Below are positions 1-12,670 of a DNA stretch of 64,000 nucleotides, in pieces. Position 1 is the stretch's first letter. Every line of letters begins with the position of its first letter. The notes under the pieces are model-generated. The model did no database searches, was not told the DNA's origin, and saw nothing but the letters and a program-made list of their open reading frames with translations. A program made the translations under genes and the position numbers. Source of the stretch: Lunularia cruciata (Eukaryota; Streptophyta; Marchantiopsida; Lunulariales; Lunulariaceae); assembly GCA_948567375.1 (NCBI GenBank), contig OX419757.1, positions 59,706,001 to 59,770,000 of the forward strand, read 5' to 3'.

Positions 1-20
1 TAGGCTTTGTCACACAAGAC

Positions 21-236
21 CTAAAACTCTCCCAAGAAATTTATACTTTGATCAATCCAAATCTTAGATGGTGCACCAAAATGACTAAGAACTAAATCCA
101 ATAATGAGTAAGCTATCCCTTCACAAGACTTGCTAGGAAGTACCACCAACTCAATCCACTTTGAAAATTGTTCCACCATTATTAAAACATACTCATGATG
201 TTTTGCAATCAATGGTAAAGGTCTAGCAAAGTCCAA
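21..236 (-). pseudogene. Integrase core fragment (gypsy)
   Basis: A 71-codon open stretch begins MDFARPLPL and continues with FSKWIELV, SCEGIAYSLLDLVLSHFGAP and a degenerate DQ..NFLGEF. This is the beginning of the retroviral-type integrase catalytic core, containing the first Asp and the region around the second. It transfers retrotransposon cDNA into the genome in intact family members. The usual 'TDQG' is here 'IDQSIN', so it is damaged, and the rest lies outside the window or is broken. It is the 3' part of the decayed element at 1-4600. Confidence 0.7.
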
Positions 237-850
237 ACTCTAGTGGTAACCTAACTCCATGATAAATAGTAGGTGTAATTGTGCCATGGGAGCATTAAAT
301 GATGCTCTAACCTGGTCACAAATCACACATATAGCAACAAATTATTCTACATTGGTTTATCTACCGCACCCCAATAATGACTCTGAGTAAGCTCTATGTA
401 TGATTTACTCCAAAAAAAATGTCATAGTTTCTCATGAGCATGACATACCAATTGTGGTCTTTAAGATGGAAGTGGTACTACTCACACTCTACCATCTTTC
501 TATACACAAAAAAGTGTCTATCTTCCATTCTAAACTGCTTGGCTTGCTTAAGGATATAGTCTCTCTCCTTGGTACTAACTATGCCACCCACAACACCACA
601 AAGCAAAGATAATCCATCATTAAGACATCATCATGAATGCCTTGTTGACTTGTATCAATAACTCCTCTTGTCAATTTTTCAAAGAAATACCATCAAAGCC
701 TCAAAAAACATATATAAGAAAGAAGATACATGCCAACTTGGCACCATCTCTTCATCTATCTCACCATACAAACATGCTAGTTTGATCTTGCTGGTTAGTA
801 CATGAGTTTCTACTTAACCTATTTGGATCATGGTTCACCACTCTAGGTCT

Positions 851-884
851 GTGAATAATTGTGAATAATTGTGAATAATTGTGA
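851..884. repeat. Short 10-bp tandem repeat
   Basis: Three exact copies of gtgaataatt (851-880) followed by a partial fourth. It lies inside the decayed gypsy element, in the region between reverse transcriptase and integrase, and interrupts any reading frame there. It is most simply replication slippage. Confidence 0.8.
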
Positions 885-1299
885 AATCATACTTCTAAAA
901 AAACAGAGCTCATCATGCAAGCTTCCTTGAAAGCTTCTTGGACTCCATCAACCACTTCAATGGTTGATGATCAATGATGAGATGAAAGGGTTACCAAATA
1001 GGTAACTTCAGAAATGGACTATTGTCCACATTACTCCGGATTATGATATATACTTCATCTCCATTGAACTTTTAGAGCAACTAGCATATGCCCACAAATT
1101 CTTTCCTCTCATTAGCTAGTTGGATGAGCACTACTCCAAGCCCTAACATACTCCAATTCAGTATGAACTTGAAATGATTGTCCTTTGATTGGTCTCTTGA
1201 GAATAGGAGCAAATGTCAACCTCTCCTTAAGCTCTATAAAAGTTCTCTCCTACTCATCTCTCCAACACCACTCATGTATAAGCTTAGTTAGTTTAGTCA

Positions 1300-1960
1300 A
1301 GGCCTTGGCACTAAATCCTTTAACATATTGCCAGCAAAAGTTCAACAACCTAAGGAATGTTTGCACTCTGCTCATAGCCATAGGCCAAGGAATATATGCA
1401 ATAGTCTCTACCTTGATCTATTGAACACCACCAAGTCCACCAAGGTAGATAGTGTGACCCAAATACTCAATCTGCTTGTGGAAGAATCCACACTTCCTAA
1501 GATGTAATTTGAGTCCATGAGATCTCAAGCTCTCAAACACCTCTAACAAAAGTCTCTCATGCTCCTCTACATTAATGTTAGAGATCAAAATATCATCGAT
1601 ATAACACCGAGCAAAATCTAATCTTGCTAGGACCTATCCATGACCCTTAGAATTTGGCAAGAGCACTTTTTAACTAAATGGTAAGAACCTCTAATAATAT
1701 AATATATCCTTCCTGTGATGATCAATAGACCAAAATGTTGTTTTAGATTTGTACTCTTCCTTGATTGGCAACTGATGATATCTTGCATGAAGATCCAAAG
1801 TATTGATGACCTTTTTCATGCCCAATTGCATGAAAAATCTCCTTTGGTTTAAGCATAACATACCAATCAACCTTAGTCTATCAATTGATAGGACAATAAT
1901 CTCCACACATTTGCCTATTTGTGTAGTTGCCATGCATATCCTTCTTGGTCATCATCATAG
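1300..1960 (-). pseudogene. Reverse transcriptase remnant (gypsy)
   Basis: The minus strand reads LGMKKVINTLDLHARYHQLPIKEE near the right end, the fingers/palm region of Ty3/gypsy reverse transcriptase with the LDL..YHQ motif. About 70 codons later comes FARCYIDDILIS, the catalytic YxDD box (1591-1602), then LGHTIYLGG at the thumb. Several in-frame stops lie between these blocks, for example just after the KDILYY sequence near 1691. Function is lost; only the domain signature remains. Confidence 0.8.
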
Positions 1961-4352
1961 CTAAAGCATATTCTCCATGTGAAATATCCACCAAACTAAC
2001 CTCAAAAAGGTGTTTATTTTAGCTCTAAATCAATGCTCTCTCCATACCACTATATCTATAAAAACATCAAAAAGTTGTTGTATCACTAGTGAGCTCCATC
2101 CAAATACTAAGTCCTTTCAAAGCACCCAAATCCTTCATATTGAAGACAAAACAACTCATGTAACTCTTCAAGAACCTCCAAACTCTTTGTCTTTCCCCTC
2201 TTGTAACTTGGGTCCAATGTTTGGCTCCCAAGTATCCTTTGTAATTGATGTAGAAGTAGAAGATGCATTGACTAATTTTTAAATTGGGCCCTTAGAGGAA
2301 AAAAATTCCTTTGCTCTGGTTGCAAGCTCCACACATCTTCTAGTTGCATCCCAAGTAGACCAAGGATGTAGCTCAAATAGACCACGCTCACTTGGATATA
2401 CTCCAAGTAGACCACTCTCACTAGTAGCCATTGGTTGTGTCCCAAGAATACCATGTCCACTTACTTCATCACCCATAGCATGTGCTTGAATTATCTCAAT
2501 AAGCATAGAGCTCACAAGTATTTGAGTGGTGATGTCTATCAATTGCATCTTATGTTGCACAACCAATCCATGGCCACAAGCTAGGTCCAACAGTTTAGGT
2601 CCATAGCCTTGCCTAACACTTGATTTGTAGATGCCTCTGATATTATTGAAATGGTGATAATACCAATACAAAAATCCATTGATCACTCACTCTCATTGGA
2701 ATTAAGCTCTACCAATTGTTGTAATTATGAGTCCCAAACAAGTCCACGACCTCCCTCTTGAAAAGCATGTGAGTCTAGGAAAAGTTTTAGTGTGAGTAAA
2801 GCAGTTGTGGGCTGCCCAACAAGATTCACCACTATCGTAGGTGACCTATCAACCACTACCACTATTTGAGACTAGCACTTGACATCTAGAATATTATCAA
2901 CAATAAGATGCGCTAGCCATTGAATCCCATCATAGGCATATTGTAAAACCTCTCTATGTAAGAAGGTTATCCACCAACGATGAAGATGATGAGACCATGA
3001 TCCAACTCTATCTACATCCAACAAGATGGGAGGTCCTATCCAAGAATGGACCTAATGTGTACTTTCCACTACCCGTGTGCAAGAATCACCCATCAAAGGG
3101 ATGTTCTCCAAAATGTAAGCTATAGAAATGACTTGATGAACCTAGAGATGTCATATTATACATAATATTTCCCAAAGCACACTAGATTGGAGATCCTATA
3201 GACCCTGACCTTGGCCAACATAGGTATGTCCCTAACATGGCCATCTAAAAAATCACCAAATGAATGTGATCATGTCTCTCTAGATCTTGTCTCACTAGTA
3301 AAGAAATGTATGATGGTAGGATCTTTTAGTAGCTTGTGATTATTGAAATTGATAATAACTCCAAATACCAATAGGCCAAGTGTGCCATATGATATAAAGA
3401 GACTTGCTTAGCAATCTCATCTCTCTCCACATACAAGTACCTCTAACCTATATACTTGCATGTAGTTCCACAATTAGTCTAGTGTTGATCCTGCCAAACA
3501 ACTCCAATAGGCATACTCCAAGTGTGAACCAAGCTCATTCACATGCAATTCTAGCTAACTCCTCCAACCTAGCAACTACTACCTACCATTGGTATTTGAA
3601 TGGATCCCATACCCCTCAACCAAGTCAGCTCTACCATCAACCACCTTTGCTCTATTAGTTGGAACCACATCATCCCTACTCTCACAAAGTGTGGCAACCA
3701 ATCAAAAAGTGAAGTTAGGTTGATACAACCTTCAATCTAATCATGTTAATGGTTGAGAAGAAAGGAGAGCACATAATCAATTGAGCCACTCCTAGCATTG
3801 AACTAGACTCAATTTGTGTAGTAGCAAGTGACTAACTAGTATCTAGTCCATCATGCACTCTATCACCACCTACCACACCAACATTAGGATGACATAGATG
3901 TGCATTAAGAGCCATGGATACTATCTATAGTGCCTCAAAGAATGTGGTTTGGGGAAGTCTAACTTGTCTACAACCTCTCTTCTATGTGGGTCCAACTCCA
4001 TTTATGCTCCTTTAGGCTCTAGAACACTTACACTCTTAGTCATTATGGTAGATACATCTACTTGTGTTGCTTTGCACATAAAGTCAAGGACATCTCTATC
4101 ACCAGCATAAGAGATGGAAGCCTCATTGCCTAAATCTGATCTCCTTTGAGCTATAGCTATGTTAGCTTATCTTTGCTCCAATTGCTCAATCCAAGTAGCT
4201 ATGGTTGCATCAAAAGAAAGGGCATGTATTGGGCCCCTATCAATTGTAAGTCTTTCATTGTCACCTTTACCACCTTTTCCTCCATGACCTAGAGCTCCCC
4301 TACCACCTACCATAATAGCCTTACCACTCCATAACCTTGGGTGGAGGTCAAA

Positions 4353-4394
4353 GCATTGAGCACTACTATGCCCAAATTTGTGGCAATGGTCACA
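4353..4394 (-). pseudogene. Gag CCHC zinc knuckle of the left gypsy element
   Basis: One minus frame reads CDHCHKFGHSSAQC, a perfect C-x2-C-x4-H-x4-C knuckle as found at the C-terminus of gag proteins, where it binds retroelement RNA. A stop codon lies just upstream in the same frame. It marks the gag end of the element and shows that protease and reverse transcriptase should follow leftwards, as observed. Confidence 0.65.
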
Positions 4395-4600
4395 CTATCT
4401 TTAAGCTGGTTGTGGCGCTCTAGAGGTATCATGCTTGATACTCTAGGAGCACTCTCTCTTGTGGTGAGGTCCACCACAAATCCAATAAACAACACCACCA
4501 CCTATTGGCTACTATTGACCAAAAATGAGAGTAAGGATCTAGGTGCAATAGGCTCTCTACTTACTCCATAAGATCAAGGTTTCCATTCTACTTAAAAAGA

Positions 4601-5592
4601 AAACATAGTGTGGTGCATTCTAGAAGAAGTTACAATATGACAACCCAGCAAATATCACTTTTGCGGTAATTAAGTAAGTAAAGTTTGTTCTTGTAGAGAT
4701 ACAATTCAGAATTGGTCAAATAAAAAGTCAAAAAATAACTAGTTCTTCTTGGTTGCTCTTTAATCTCTCAAGTAGAAACCATACCCAAAAGAGAGTAACA
4801 AGCATTCAATCTCAACAACTTGTCACTGATTCACACACTCATAATCACAATATAGCAAATTCTGTCCGAACAAATCTTGATTGTGATGATTCAGATTCTC
4901 CCAAAGACGGCATTTCATTGCAAAACAACTCTGCCTTAGAATTGTGTTCCACCCCTGTGCTGAAGGCACAACTTCCTCAATCAAAATTGCTTCACATCAA
5001 CTAAGCATTGCACTCACAACTGCAAAATACTACCAATACTACAATTCCTCTCAGATTTGTCAAGACATTGCTCCAAGTGCACTCAGGATCAAACGCACAA
5101 TGAAGATCAAGGCTATGGAATCTAACATCCAACAAATACACTGACTTGCACTTTAGAATTCTACACACACTCATAAACACATGCATAGAGTTGATACTTG
5201 GAATCAAGCTCAAGCAACGAGCACTGAAATCAGCAATTCACTTTTCTATCTTTAGAAATTTGGAATACCAAACAACAACATATTGCAAATGCTTCCTTTA
5301 AATAGGTAGAGCACTTGATAATTACTAACAAAAATACCGTTCTACAACAACTCTTCTAACCTGCAGATCCAAAATGATAATGTACCTCTTCATATTTGCC
5401 TCTTCATATCTCAAAATTGTTACTACTCAAATCCAATGTCTACTTTTTCTTTGGCTTCAAAACCCAATGATCTTCCTATCACTTCTCCTTCTTTGGGTAT
5501 ATCTACAACTACCAAATCCTTCACTATCTCTATTACTTCTTCACTTTGAACTACAATTGAGGTCATGGGTAACCTTTCTATCTCTTTATCTC
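4601..5592. other. Intergenic or decayed element, no gene seen
   Basis: AT-rich sequence without a convincing reading frame, possibly the 5' untranslated or gag part of the gypsy element to the left. No LTR terminus or primer-binding site was found here. Confidence 0.5.
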
Positions 5593-6967
5593 CTAATACA
5601 CTCCCTCTAATGTCTCAAATGACAACTCCAAATGCACCTGCACTCCTACTTCTCTTACTTTGGATTTCTTATCTTCTTGCACACTTCTTCTAATTTCCCC
5701 TAACTCTGAATTCATTAAATCTAATCTGAGACTGACATTGTCTCCTACTTCCAACATCTTTCTATCTACTCTCTCCCTTAAACAAATCAAAAGAGTGTTC
5801 ATATCAACATCCTTCACTCTTCTCTTTCAAGTTTTTTGCACAAGCAACTTCAATTTGTGTAGTCTCGCTTCTTCCAATCTTCCTTCAGCCCTTGTGCTTA
5901 GCTTTGCTTGCAATCTTCCAACAACTTCTCCTACTGATTCTGTTGCATATCTCTGAGATTGCTCTGCCTTTAACTCTTCCCGATACATCTTCAACTCGTG
6001 TTTCTATTGAGCATCAAGTATCTTCTTCTCCTCCACATACTAAGAACTCTGTAACTCAGCACTTCTTACCAAGTCTCTCAATATTTCTTCTTCTTGATGT
6101 CGGATTGACAGCTCTCTTTGCCATGCTTGATCTTTCCCTGTTGCACTCTTCTTCAGCCCTTCTAACTCATGCTCAATTATTGCTGCTATTGCCTTCACAT
6201 GAATACTTTTGATGTGTGCTTCATTGACTTCCTCCTTCATCTTTGTTAGCAACATCGTCTGCTCTTTCAATGCTTTGGCTTGACATTGCATCTCTCTTCC
6301 CCTTGACTTGAAACTCTCTTGCAACTTCTTGAAAGTCTTCTTCTTCAAGATTGTATCCACCCAAAGCTCCTCAACTTCTTCTTCTCTCCGAGCTACATAT
6401 TCTCACAATCCCTTTACTTCATCTAGTAGAGACTTCATCATCTACAACTCATTCTTCACCTTCCTTCAATCTTGCGGGATTACCTTTTGTTGTGCTTTCA
6501 ACAAATTCAACAATGGAGTCACAACCTGCATTAAGTACTATACTCCTCCAAATTTTTCTTTGTCTTTGATCCCCCCCCCCTTTGTACTTTGTCTCTTCCA
6601 CTCGCTCCTTCTCCCAAAGTCTCAATCTTTGTACTTTTACTGATATCGCATCGGAGCTTCCTTCTTCCTTACAAGCTGAACTTGGTCCTACAAGGTCTTC
6701 CTTCTTCCTCTGGTTCTCCATCTCCTCCATGACAAGGGCTACATAGGGATTACCACTTCCCTCCATATGATCAATTGCCATATGAAATTCTTCATTATCT
6801 TCTGCTTTAGCCGATTGCTGAACTTCCTCTTCTCTATCACTCTCACTTCTGGATTCCCCACTTTGTAATGTGAGCTCCGCTTCTTCTGAGTTTCCTCCTC
6901 TAGACTCTGTCTCCCTTTCAAACTTGGTCTTTGAAGTCTCTTCTCTCACCACCTTCTTACCTTGCAA
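5593..6967 (-). pseudogene. Decayed coiled-coil protein gene, unknown family
   Basis: Three minus-strand open stretches (6449-6967, 6040-6360, 5593-5817) follow each other in order and share a Lys/Glu/Gln/Arg-rich heptad-like composition, for example EEEVQQSAKAEDNEE in the first, LKEQTMLLTKMKEEVNEAH in the second and REVGVQVHLE in the third. This suggests one former long coiled-coil reading frame broken by stops and frameshifts. A homopolymer run of 11 C at 6571-6581 lies in the first segment and is a likely slippage site. I do not recognise the family. Collinear ORFs continue at 7379-7810 and about 8185-8340 on the same strand, so the original unit may reach 8.5 kb. It may be part of a larger mobile element rather than a host gene. 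Confidence 0.45.
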
Positions 6968-7378
6968 AGTAAGTGTTTGGGTCTTCTTCTGTGCTTAAGG
7001 CAACTCTTCCTCTTTGGGTTTAGTCCGCTTCTTTGTCTTTGGACTTCTTACTTCTTCACTCTCTTGCTGTTCTATTTTGATGAAGTGATCATCACTGTCA
7101 CGGAGGTGTGTCATGTAGTGTTACTCTTCTTCATCCACTTTTTGTCATAGATCAGGATGGAAATGTGACACCATACATTGCCTCTCCTCCGCAGTTAGCA
7201 AATTTAACCCAAAGTAGAAATGTGCTACAAATGGTGCAAAATAATGTGGAGGAAAATTAGTTCTCCGATTGACGACCATCTGCCTCATTTTTTGGTGGAA
7301 GCACTTTGCTCAATTCACCTTCACTCTTGCAAACATTTGGTGGAAGAAAATGACCTATTGCATATTCATGTATTTTGT

Positions 7379-7810
7379 TCATTCAGGTTTGAACATAGCC
7401 ATGATTGCTTTGATGATGTTTTGTTTAATCTGGTCCCGATAGGACTCCACTTTGTAACCATTAGTTGTTTGCGGAGCAAAAAACAAATTGCAAATTTCCG
7501 CAGTCTCCTCTGCAGCATCACACTTTTGATAGAAGGTGATCTCAGTCACCTCTCCTACTTCCTTCCCCAAGACTAACCTCCAATTCGACTCAGTCCATTG
7601 AGCCGGATTTCCTCTCTTCCCTTTGACTTCAGTGCCTTCCTCACAATTATTGGCAACTATCTCTACCATGACTCTTGAGAAACTGAAATTCCAATTCCAA
7701 GCTAAAAATATACTACAAAGTCTATTCAAGACTTCGATCCTTGCTACGACATCTAATCTACAAATTGTGAAACTCCTTACTGCGAGTGCGTTCTTGACCT
7801 TCTTTGCCAT
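7379..7810 (-). pseudogene. Decayed ORF, N-terminal part of unknown protein
   Basis: A 143-codon minus-strand frame starts MAKKVKNALAVRSF and contains a balanced, globular-looking composition (FSRVMVEIVANNCEEG, PAQWTESNWRLVLGKE, ESYRDQIKQNIIKAIMAMF). It is the longest open frame in the first 15 kb and lies directly upstream of the coiled-coil segments at 5593-6967, so it may be the start of the same broken protein. No domain is recognised. It could be a host-derived gene captured by a repeat or the first ORF of an unclassified element. Confidence 0.4.
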
Positions 7811-8489
7811 GATTTCATCTCTCGTTCTTTAGTACTAGAAAAATATTCCCTCTCCTGGACGTGACACTCTAATCCCTTCTGGACTTTGGAAAATTTCACT
7901 CTCAATTGGCTTCTTGACACTCATTACGGTAGGATGACTACTCCGAGGAATAAGATATCTACTTGACATATTTGATTTCCCTCTACATAGTTGCAATTTT
8001 ATATTACCCTAAAGTACTGGCATTCCTCAATCAATTTCAAAATTGATCCCCTCCCTTCTTTTGCGTGTTGATGTCCTATCACTATCAAGGCATACTTCTC
8101 CTGCCTCCACCGTTTCTTGAAGTGTACTTTCTTGCCATGTAGATAGGTTGTTAGACCATCTTTGTATTGGCTTCATGTTCCGGTCTAAAGACAAGTACTT
8201 CTTTGGACTTGTCTCGTTGTAACCGCCATCCAAGTACTTCCGCTTTCTGAGCCAAAGTCAACTTCTTTGGGTTTACTCCAAAGACATACCCGTGCATTCT
8301 TTCCTTTGTAATTTGGCTTTCTTACTAACTTCTTCTTCAAAAACTTTAACAAAATAGAAGAAAAAAAAATGTGGGTACCACAAACAACTATAGATAAGGT
8401 CTCTCTACCAAATCCAAATCTCACTACTCTCTCCTCCACCATGTTGAGCTCAATGTGCTCAACCAAACCAAAAACCATTGCCAAAGTTG

Positions 8490-11400
8490 ATGAGGTAGCT
8501 TGTAAGAATGTACCAACATGTACTCTATGTTGTAGGTTGTTGTCTAGTATCTCATACTAAAATTAGATTGCTTGGGCCTCAATAACTCCTTGAATGAAGT
8601 GATCAACCATCTCATGTGAGTATATGACTCATGTATGCTCTCTCCATCCTTTTGTTGGAACTCTTATAAGCTCTTTAGCTTGTCAGTCTGCACTCCTTGG
8701 TAGTTTTATCTCAAGGATTGGAAGAATTTCACCTTGGGTTGAACTTGGGTACTACACCATCTCCTATAGCGATATCTCCACTTGTAGTAGCACCATCTCC
8801 AACTAGTGCAATTCCACTAGATAGCCTAATGCTACTAAAGCTAGAACTTGCGGGTACTACCAATCTCCTCCTAGAAATTGAGCTTGAAGTGATAGAGATG
8901 TAATTTGGAGACAAAAATCTCCCTAAAGTGAGCTCTCATGAATTCATAGTAGTCATCTATTGGCGGACCCTCCAATTGTTAGAACAACTCCTTGCATGCC
9001 ATGAAGGGTGTGAACAAAGTTGGATTCCGTATTTGCTACATATCATACCAACTATCAAACTCTTGGATGAAATCATCCAACTCAATGGTATCTATCATAT
9101 CAAATTAGCACTTGGAGCCTTTGGAGGCCCCATAAATCTTGTCCATGTCCTACAACAATAGTGCGAATACACCAAGTGCATTCTCAACTAAATCAACTTC
9201 CATTTCACACTACAAACCAAAATCAATCTCCTTCTTTATTGGGATTTGAGATACTAGTTGATATTGAGCATTAGTTTGTGTAAATAGACTACATATTGTA
9301 GCAACATCTCCTCTAGAATCCTTGGAGAACTCCATTGTGACTATGTACTCCAAAGTGCAACCGTAACCACCAAGAACCACCACCAATAGAATACCACCCA
9401 CTAATGTAGCTCCAACTATGACAACTACACTAAGGGGAAGGCCAACTTGTAACCTACCATCATAACACACACTCTCATCATTTATAGGCCATCATTTCAC
9501 ACCTCATTGGAGAGAAATTTAGGTAGTCTAATTGGTCATCACTCTAGCCTTACTATTGAGAGCACACAAGAGTCCATTGCTGCAAATATTAGGGCACCCT
9601 CATACAAAAATGGTACACAAATAAGAAGCGTAGAATGGATGGGGTCTAATCACAAGAAATCTAAATGATAATCTTCCATCTCACAAATCAAAATTGAACT
9701 AACTTTACCACCATTTAACATTTGATACATAGGATTATCTATCTATTCATATGCTACCAAGATCACCAAAGATGGGATCATATGTCCAAGCCAAAGGTAC
9801 ATGGGTATATGTATCAATCTACCATTCAGTAGGACAATAAATGAGGGTGGACCAATTGGCTAAAGCACTTGTTTAGGAAGTAGAGATTTAAGGTTCAAAC
9901 CCTATTGCATAATTTTGCCAAATAACTACAAAAAATACAACTAAATTGACTAGCCTCATGCCAGGAAGCTAGGCCTTCATAGCCTCTCTAGCCCACAACT
10001 TTATGTTTCAAAATACCAAAATTTAGCCAAATGATGCATTTCTTCTTGCCAATTTCAACACTTCTAAATGTGGCTAACTTCCACCAACTTAAGCATCAAC
10101 AAGGAGTAAACCTCCACCAAATTTCACCAAACTCATGCAACCTTCAACTTTAGATGACATTTGCCAACTCGAGCAACCTCCAAATTTGGATAACCTCTGC
10201 CAATCTAATAGACCTCCATTATAGTTGGTTGACCTCCAAATCTTCACTAAGTGTCAAATCAAGTCAAAATTGATTGGATGTGTACCCCTAAATATTAACT
10301 AAAGAAGATATGTTCTCAATTTTGCTTTATTTTACAATTTACAACCCTCAATTGTAAATTTGACCTCTCACTCTTGAATTGACATCTTTGATAAGCTAAA
10401 TTGAACACCCATTTCAATTTGACCTCAATTTCACCAAATTTTGGCAACACTTCTGCACAACATCTACCTTGTTATCAAATTTACAACAAATCAAGTAGGG
10501 CTTCTACACAAAATCCATACAATTGAAACAAAATTTGAGTAATAGCAATCACAGATATCAACAATCCCACTAGGCTTTGGAGATACCACAATTTGAGTTC
10601 AATTCTTGCATCTGATTTCCTCCTCACTTCACTTCTTTATGTAATCAATTCAATTTACACTCAAATCACACTTAACTCACATCAAAACTCAATACTCAAC
10701 TCAATAATTTGCAAACAACGTGCACTAATTATAGTCAAGCCATACCCACTCTAGCTAAGAGACTCCAAGTGACACTTGCTGACCTTTGTCTACCATAGCC
10801 AAAAACTCAAAGACTCAATGTCAAAGAAGTGAGCTCTATGGAGCTACACTTCAACAATTTTCCCCTTTACTTGACTTGAATCTCAAGTCCTAACGGCACC
10901 ACTCATGACACATCTGACAATGCAAAGAATGCAAGTGACTATAAGTCCAATAGTGTGATTAGTAGCTTTAACATATGATCTAGCCACCATTAAGTAGTCT
11001 CTAAATAACTACTAATATGACTTTGACCGCCAAGACTATCACTCCAAAGTTTGAGCAAACTAGCTTTGGCATTGCAAATGTTGTGATATTTTTCTGATTT
11101 AGTTCTAAATCTCAATTGGCTCGTGTATTCATGATAAATTTTTGTAATTTTTGTTTCATTTTTACAATTTAACGTTGTGGGATTTATATAAATAGAAACA
11201 AGACTAATTCAAGAGTTATTCTATTGGTTTCACATCACTCCATTCTAAGGAGATAAGTTGTGCCAAATAGAAACTTAAAGTGGTTGGTGTGAATTTGCAA
11301 TATATTGATTCTTGTGATCCTACTAGAACTCAAGTGAAACACAACAGATTCTGGAAACTATCTTGAGTATCAAATTCACTTTTATTGGAGGACATAAATT

Positions 11401-12547
11401 AGTTTTAATAATGATGGAACTTTGGGGTAAAAACCACAATTCAAAGATGGATGACCGTGGAAAATACCTTGAATATCAAATTCATTTACATTAGAAGCCA
11501 TAAATTACTCTAAATAAGATGGAAATTTGAATTAAAATGTAAAATTCAAAAGAAAGATGATACTTTTTGAAGATTTTATATCTATAAAGTCCAAATTTAA
11601 AAATGTTTCACTTTTTGCTGTTGTGTAAAAAGTTGAGAAATAAAAGAAAATTCTGCTTTGATATCTTGCCTAATAATTATTATGAGCAAAAGGTGGTCCT
11701 CTTTGATTTCATTCACTATTGCTATAGTAAACTCTATTCTTTTATAGTAAGAGAGAAACTTGACCATAGCTAAATGCATATCCAACATAAACAAGTGTTG
11801 GCATGAGAAAATTTCTCCGCTTGCATTATATGGAGATGGAGGTATTAAGAGAAAAAAAATTTGAGAGTGATATTAAGAGATCCAACCACAGATCTGTAAA
11901 TAAGGTTATGATAAAGACTTTGGGGTACATCTTTCCATATGAGACTTACAACGTTACTTATGCTTTGGCTGGTGAGATGTTATTACAACATCCTTTCTAA
12001 ATCTAACAGCTTTACTACTAGCTAAATTGGAGAATGAAGATGAAGAAAATGATCTTCACTTATCATCTTTGAGTTACCAAATCCTATATAGATGCAAAAG
12101 GAAAATTTCCTCCAAAGTCAACTTCTCTAATAATTATATTGTTCTAAACTAACCATGCAAGAATGGCTAAACTTTGAGTAAATAAAATATGTCATTTCTA
12201 ATGCAATCACTTTGCACTAGGGTATGCATATCCCGAACATGATACAAGTTCTAATGCACAATCTTCTCATCTCATTATACATGGACAAAATTAATCTTCT
12301 TAAAAGATAAGTACTTAACAAGGATCTTCAGCAAAATGGGTAAATGTTAGGAAAGGTGTTTATCACTAAGTCTATTGCTGTTAGAATGACTAAGAAACTA
12401 AAACATATATCTTAATGTAATAATAATGGTTAGACTAGCACATTAGTCAAGTAAGTTATCCAATTAAGATAAGCTTGCTTTACCAACCTATAAAGTCTAT
12501 AAACTTATTATTTCAACAAGGACTTCCACAACAAGAGGAGAGAAGGT
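8490..12547. other. Non-coding, AT-rich stretch
   Basis: No reading frame with protein-like composition. About 10,030-10,250 has a loose repetition of cctcca-type words, probably an old degenerate repeat. A possible SINE head lies at 9848-9911. Around 11,000-12,500 composition is strongly AT-rich and nothing specific is visible. Confidence 0.5.
9848..9911 (+). repeat. Possible tRNA-derived SINE head (A and B boxes)
   Basis: A candidate RNA polymerase III A box (tggctaaagca, starting about 9857) is followed about 35 bp later by ggttcaaaccc (9892-9902), a close match to the B box GGTTCGAANCC. The flanks do not form a proper acceptor stem or T stem, so this is not a functional tRNA gene. A tRNA-derived SINE head or a tRNA relic fits better. 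No tail or TSD was identified. Confidence 0.3.
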
Positions 12548-12562
12548 ATGTTTATAAAGTAG
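12548..12562. repeat. Left TSD of the 93-bp tail insertion
   Basis: atgtttataaagtag is repeated exactly at 12656-12670. The two copies bracket a 93-bp hairpin-tail fragment, showing that it arrived by target-primed insertion. Confidence 0.85.
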
Positions 12563-12655
12563 GAAAAAGGGCAACCGCATAAAAAACATGAACCCCATCA
12601 AGCCGTACAAGGGTGAGACAAAAAAGGAAAAATGGGGCTAAGCCCCATTTTATAA
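12563..12655 (-). mobile_element. Tail-only copy A of the non-LTR element family
   Basis: The 93 bp between the two 15-bp TSD copies are homologous to the 3' tail of the long element at 19,656-23,336. Shared blocks are ggcaaccgc, accccatcaagccgtacaagg and tggggctaagcccca. The ggggc-taa-gcccc hairpin is intact; the second hairpin has lost one arm because only accccatc remains. The insertion is an extreme 5' truncation with no coding sequence, in the same orientation as the long element. Confidence 0.85.
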
Positions 12656-12670
12656 ATGTTTATAAAGTAG
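12656..12670. repeat. Right TSD of the 93-bp tail insertion
   Basis: Exact 15-bp copy of 12548-12562. Confidence 0.85.

Larger units (their letters stand above)
1..4600 (-). mobile_element. Degenerate Ty3/gypsy LTR retrotransposon, partial
   Basis: Reading the minus strand from right to left gives the gypsy order: a gag-type CCHC knuckle at 4353-4394, reverse transcriptase at about 1300-1960 with a catalytic YIDD at 1591-1602, an RNase H-like stretch below it, and an integrase core piece at 21-236. Stops and frameshifts break every domain, so the copy is dead. The element continues past the left edge. No LTR, primer-binding site or polypurine tract was recognised, so the right boundary near 4600 is only an estimate; the gag start could lie further right. 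Its sequence clearly differs from the two chromoviruses at 34-40 kb and 44-49.5 kb. Confidence 0.75.

Noticed and set aside
9848-9911. tRNA gene
   Set aside because: The A and B boxes are present but acceptor and T stems do not pair.
12548-12670. MITE
   Set aside because: No terminal inverted repeats; the insert is homologous to a non-LTR element tail and the TSD is 15 bp.
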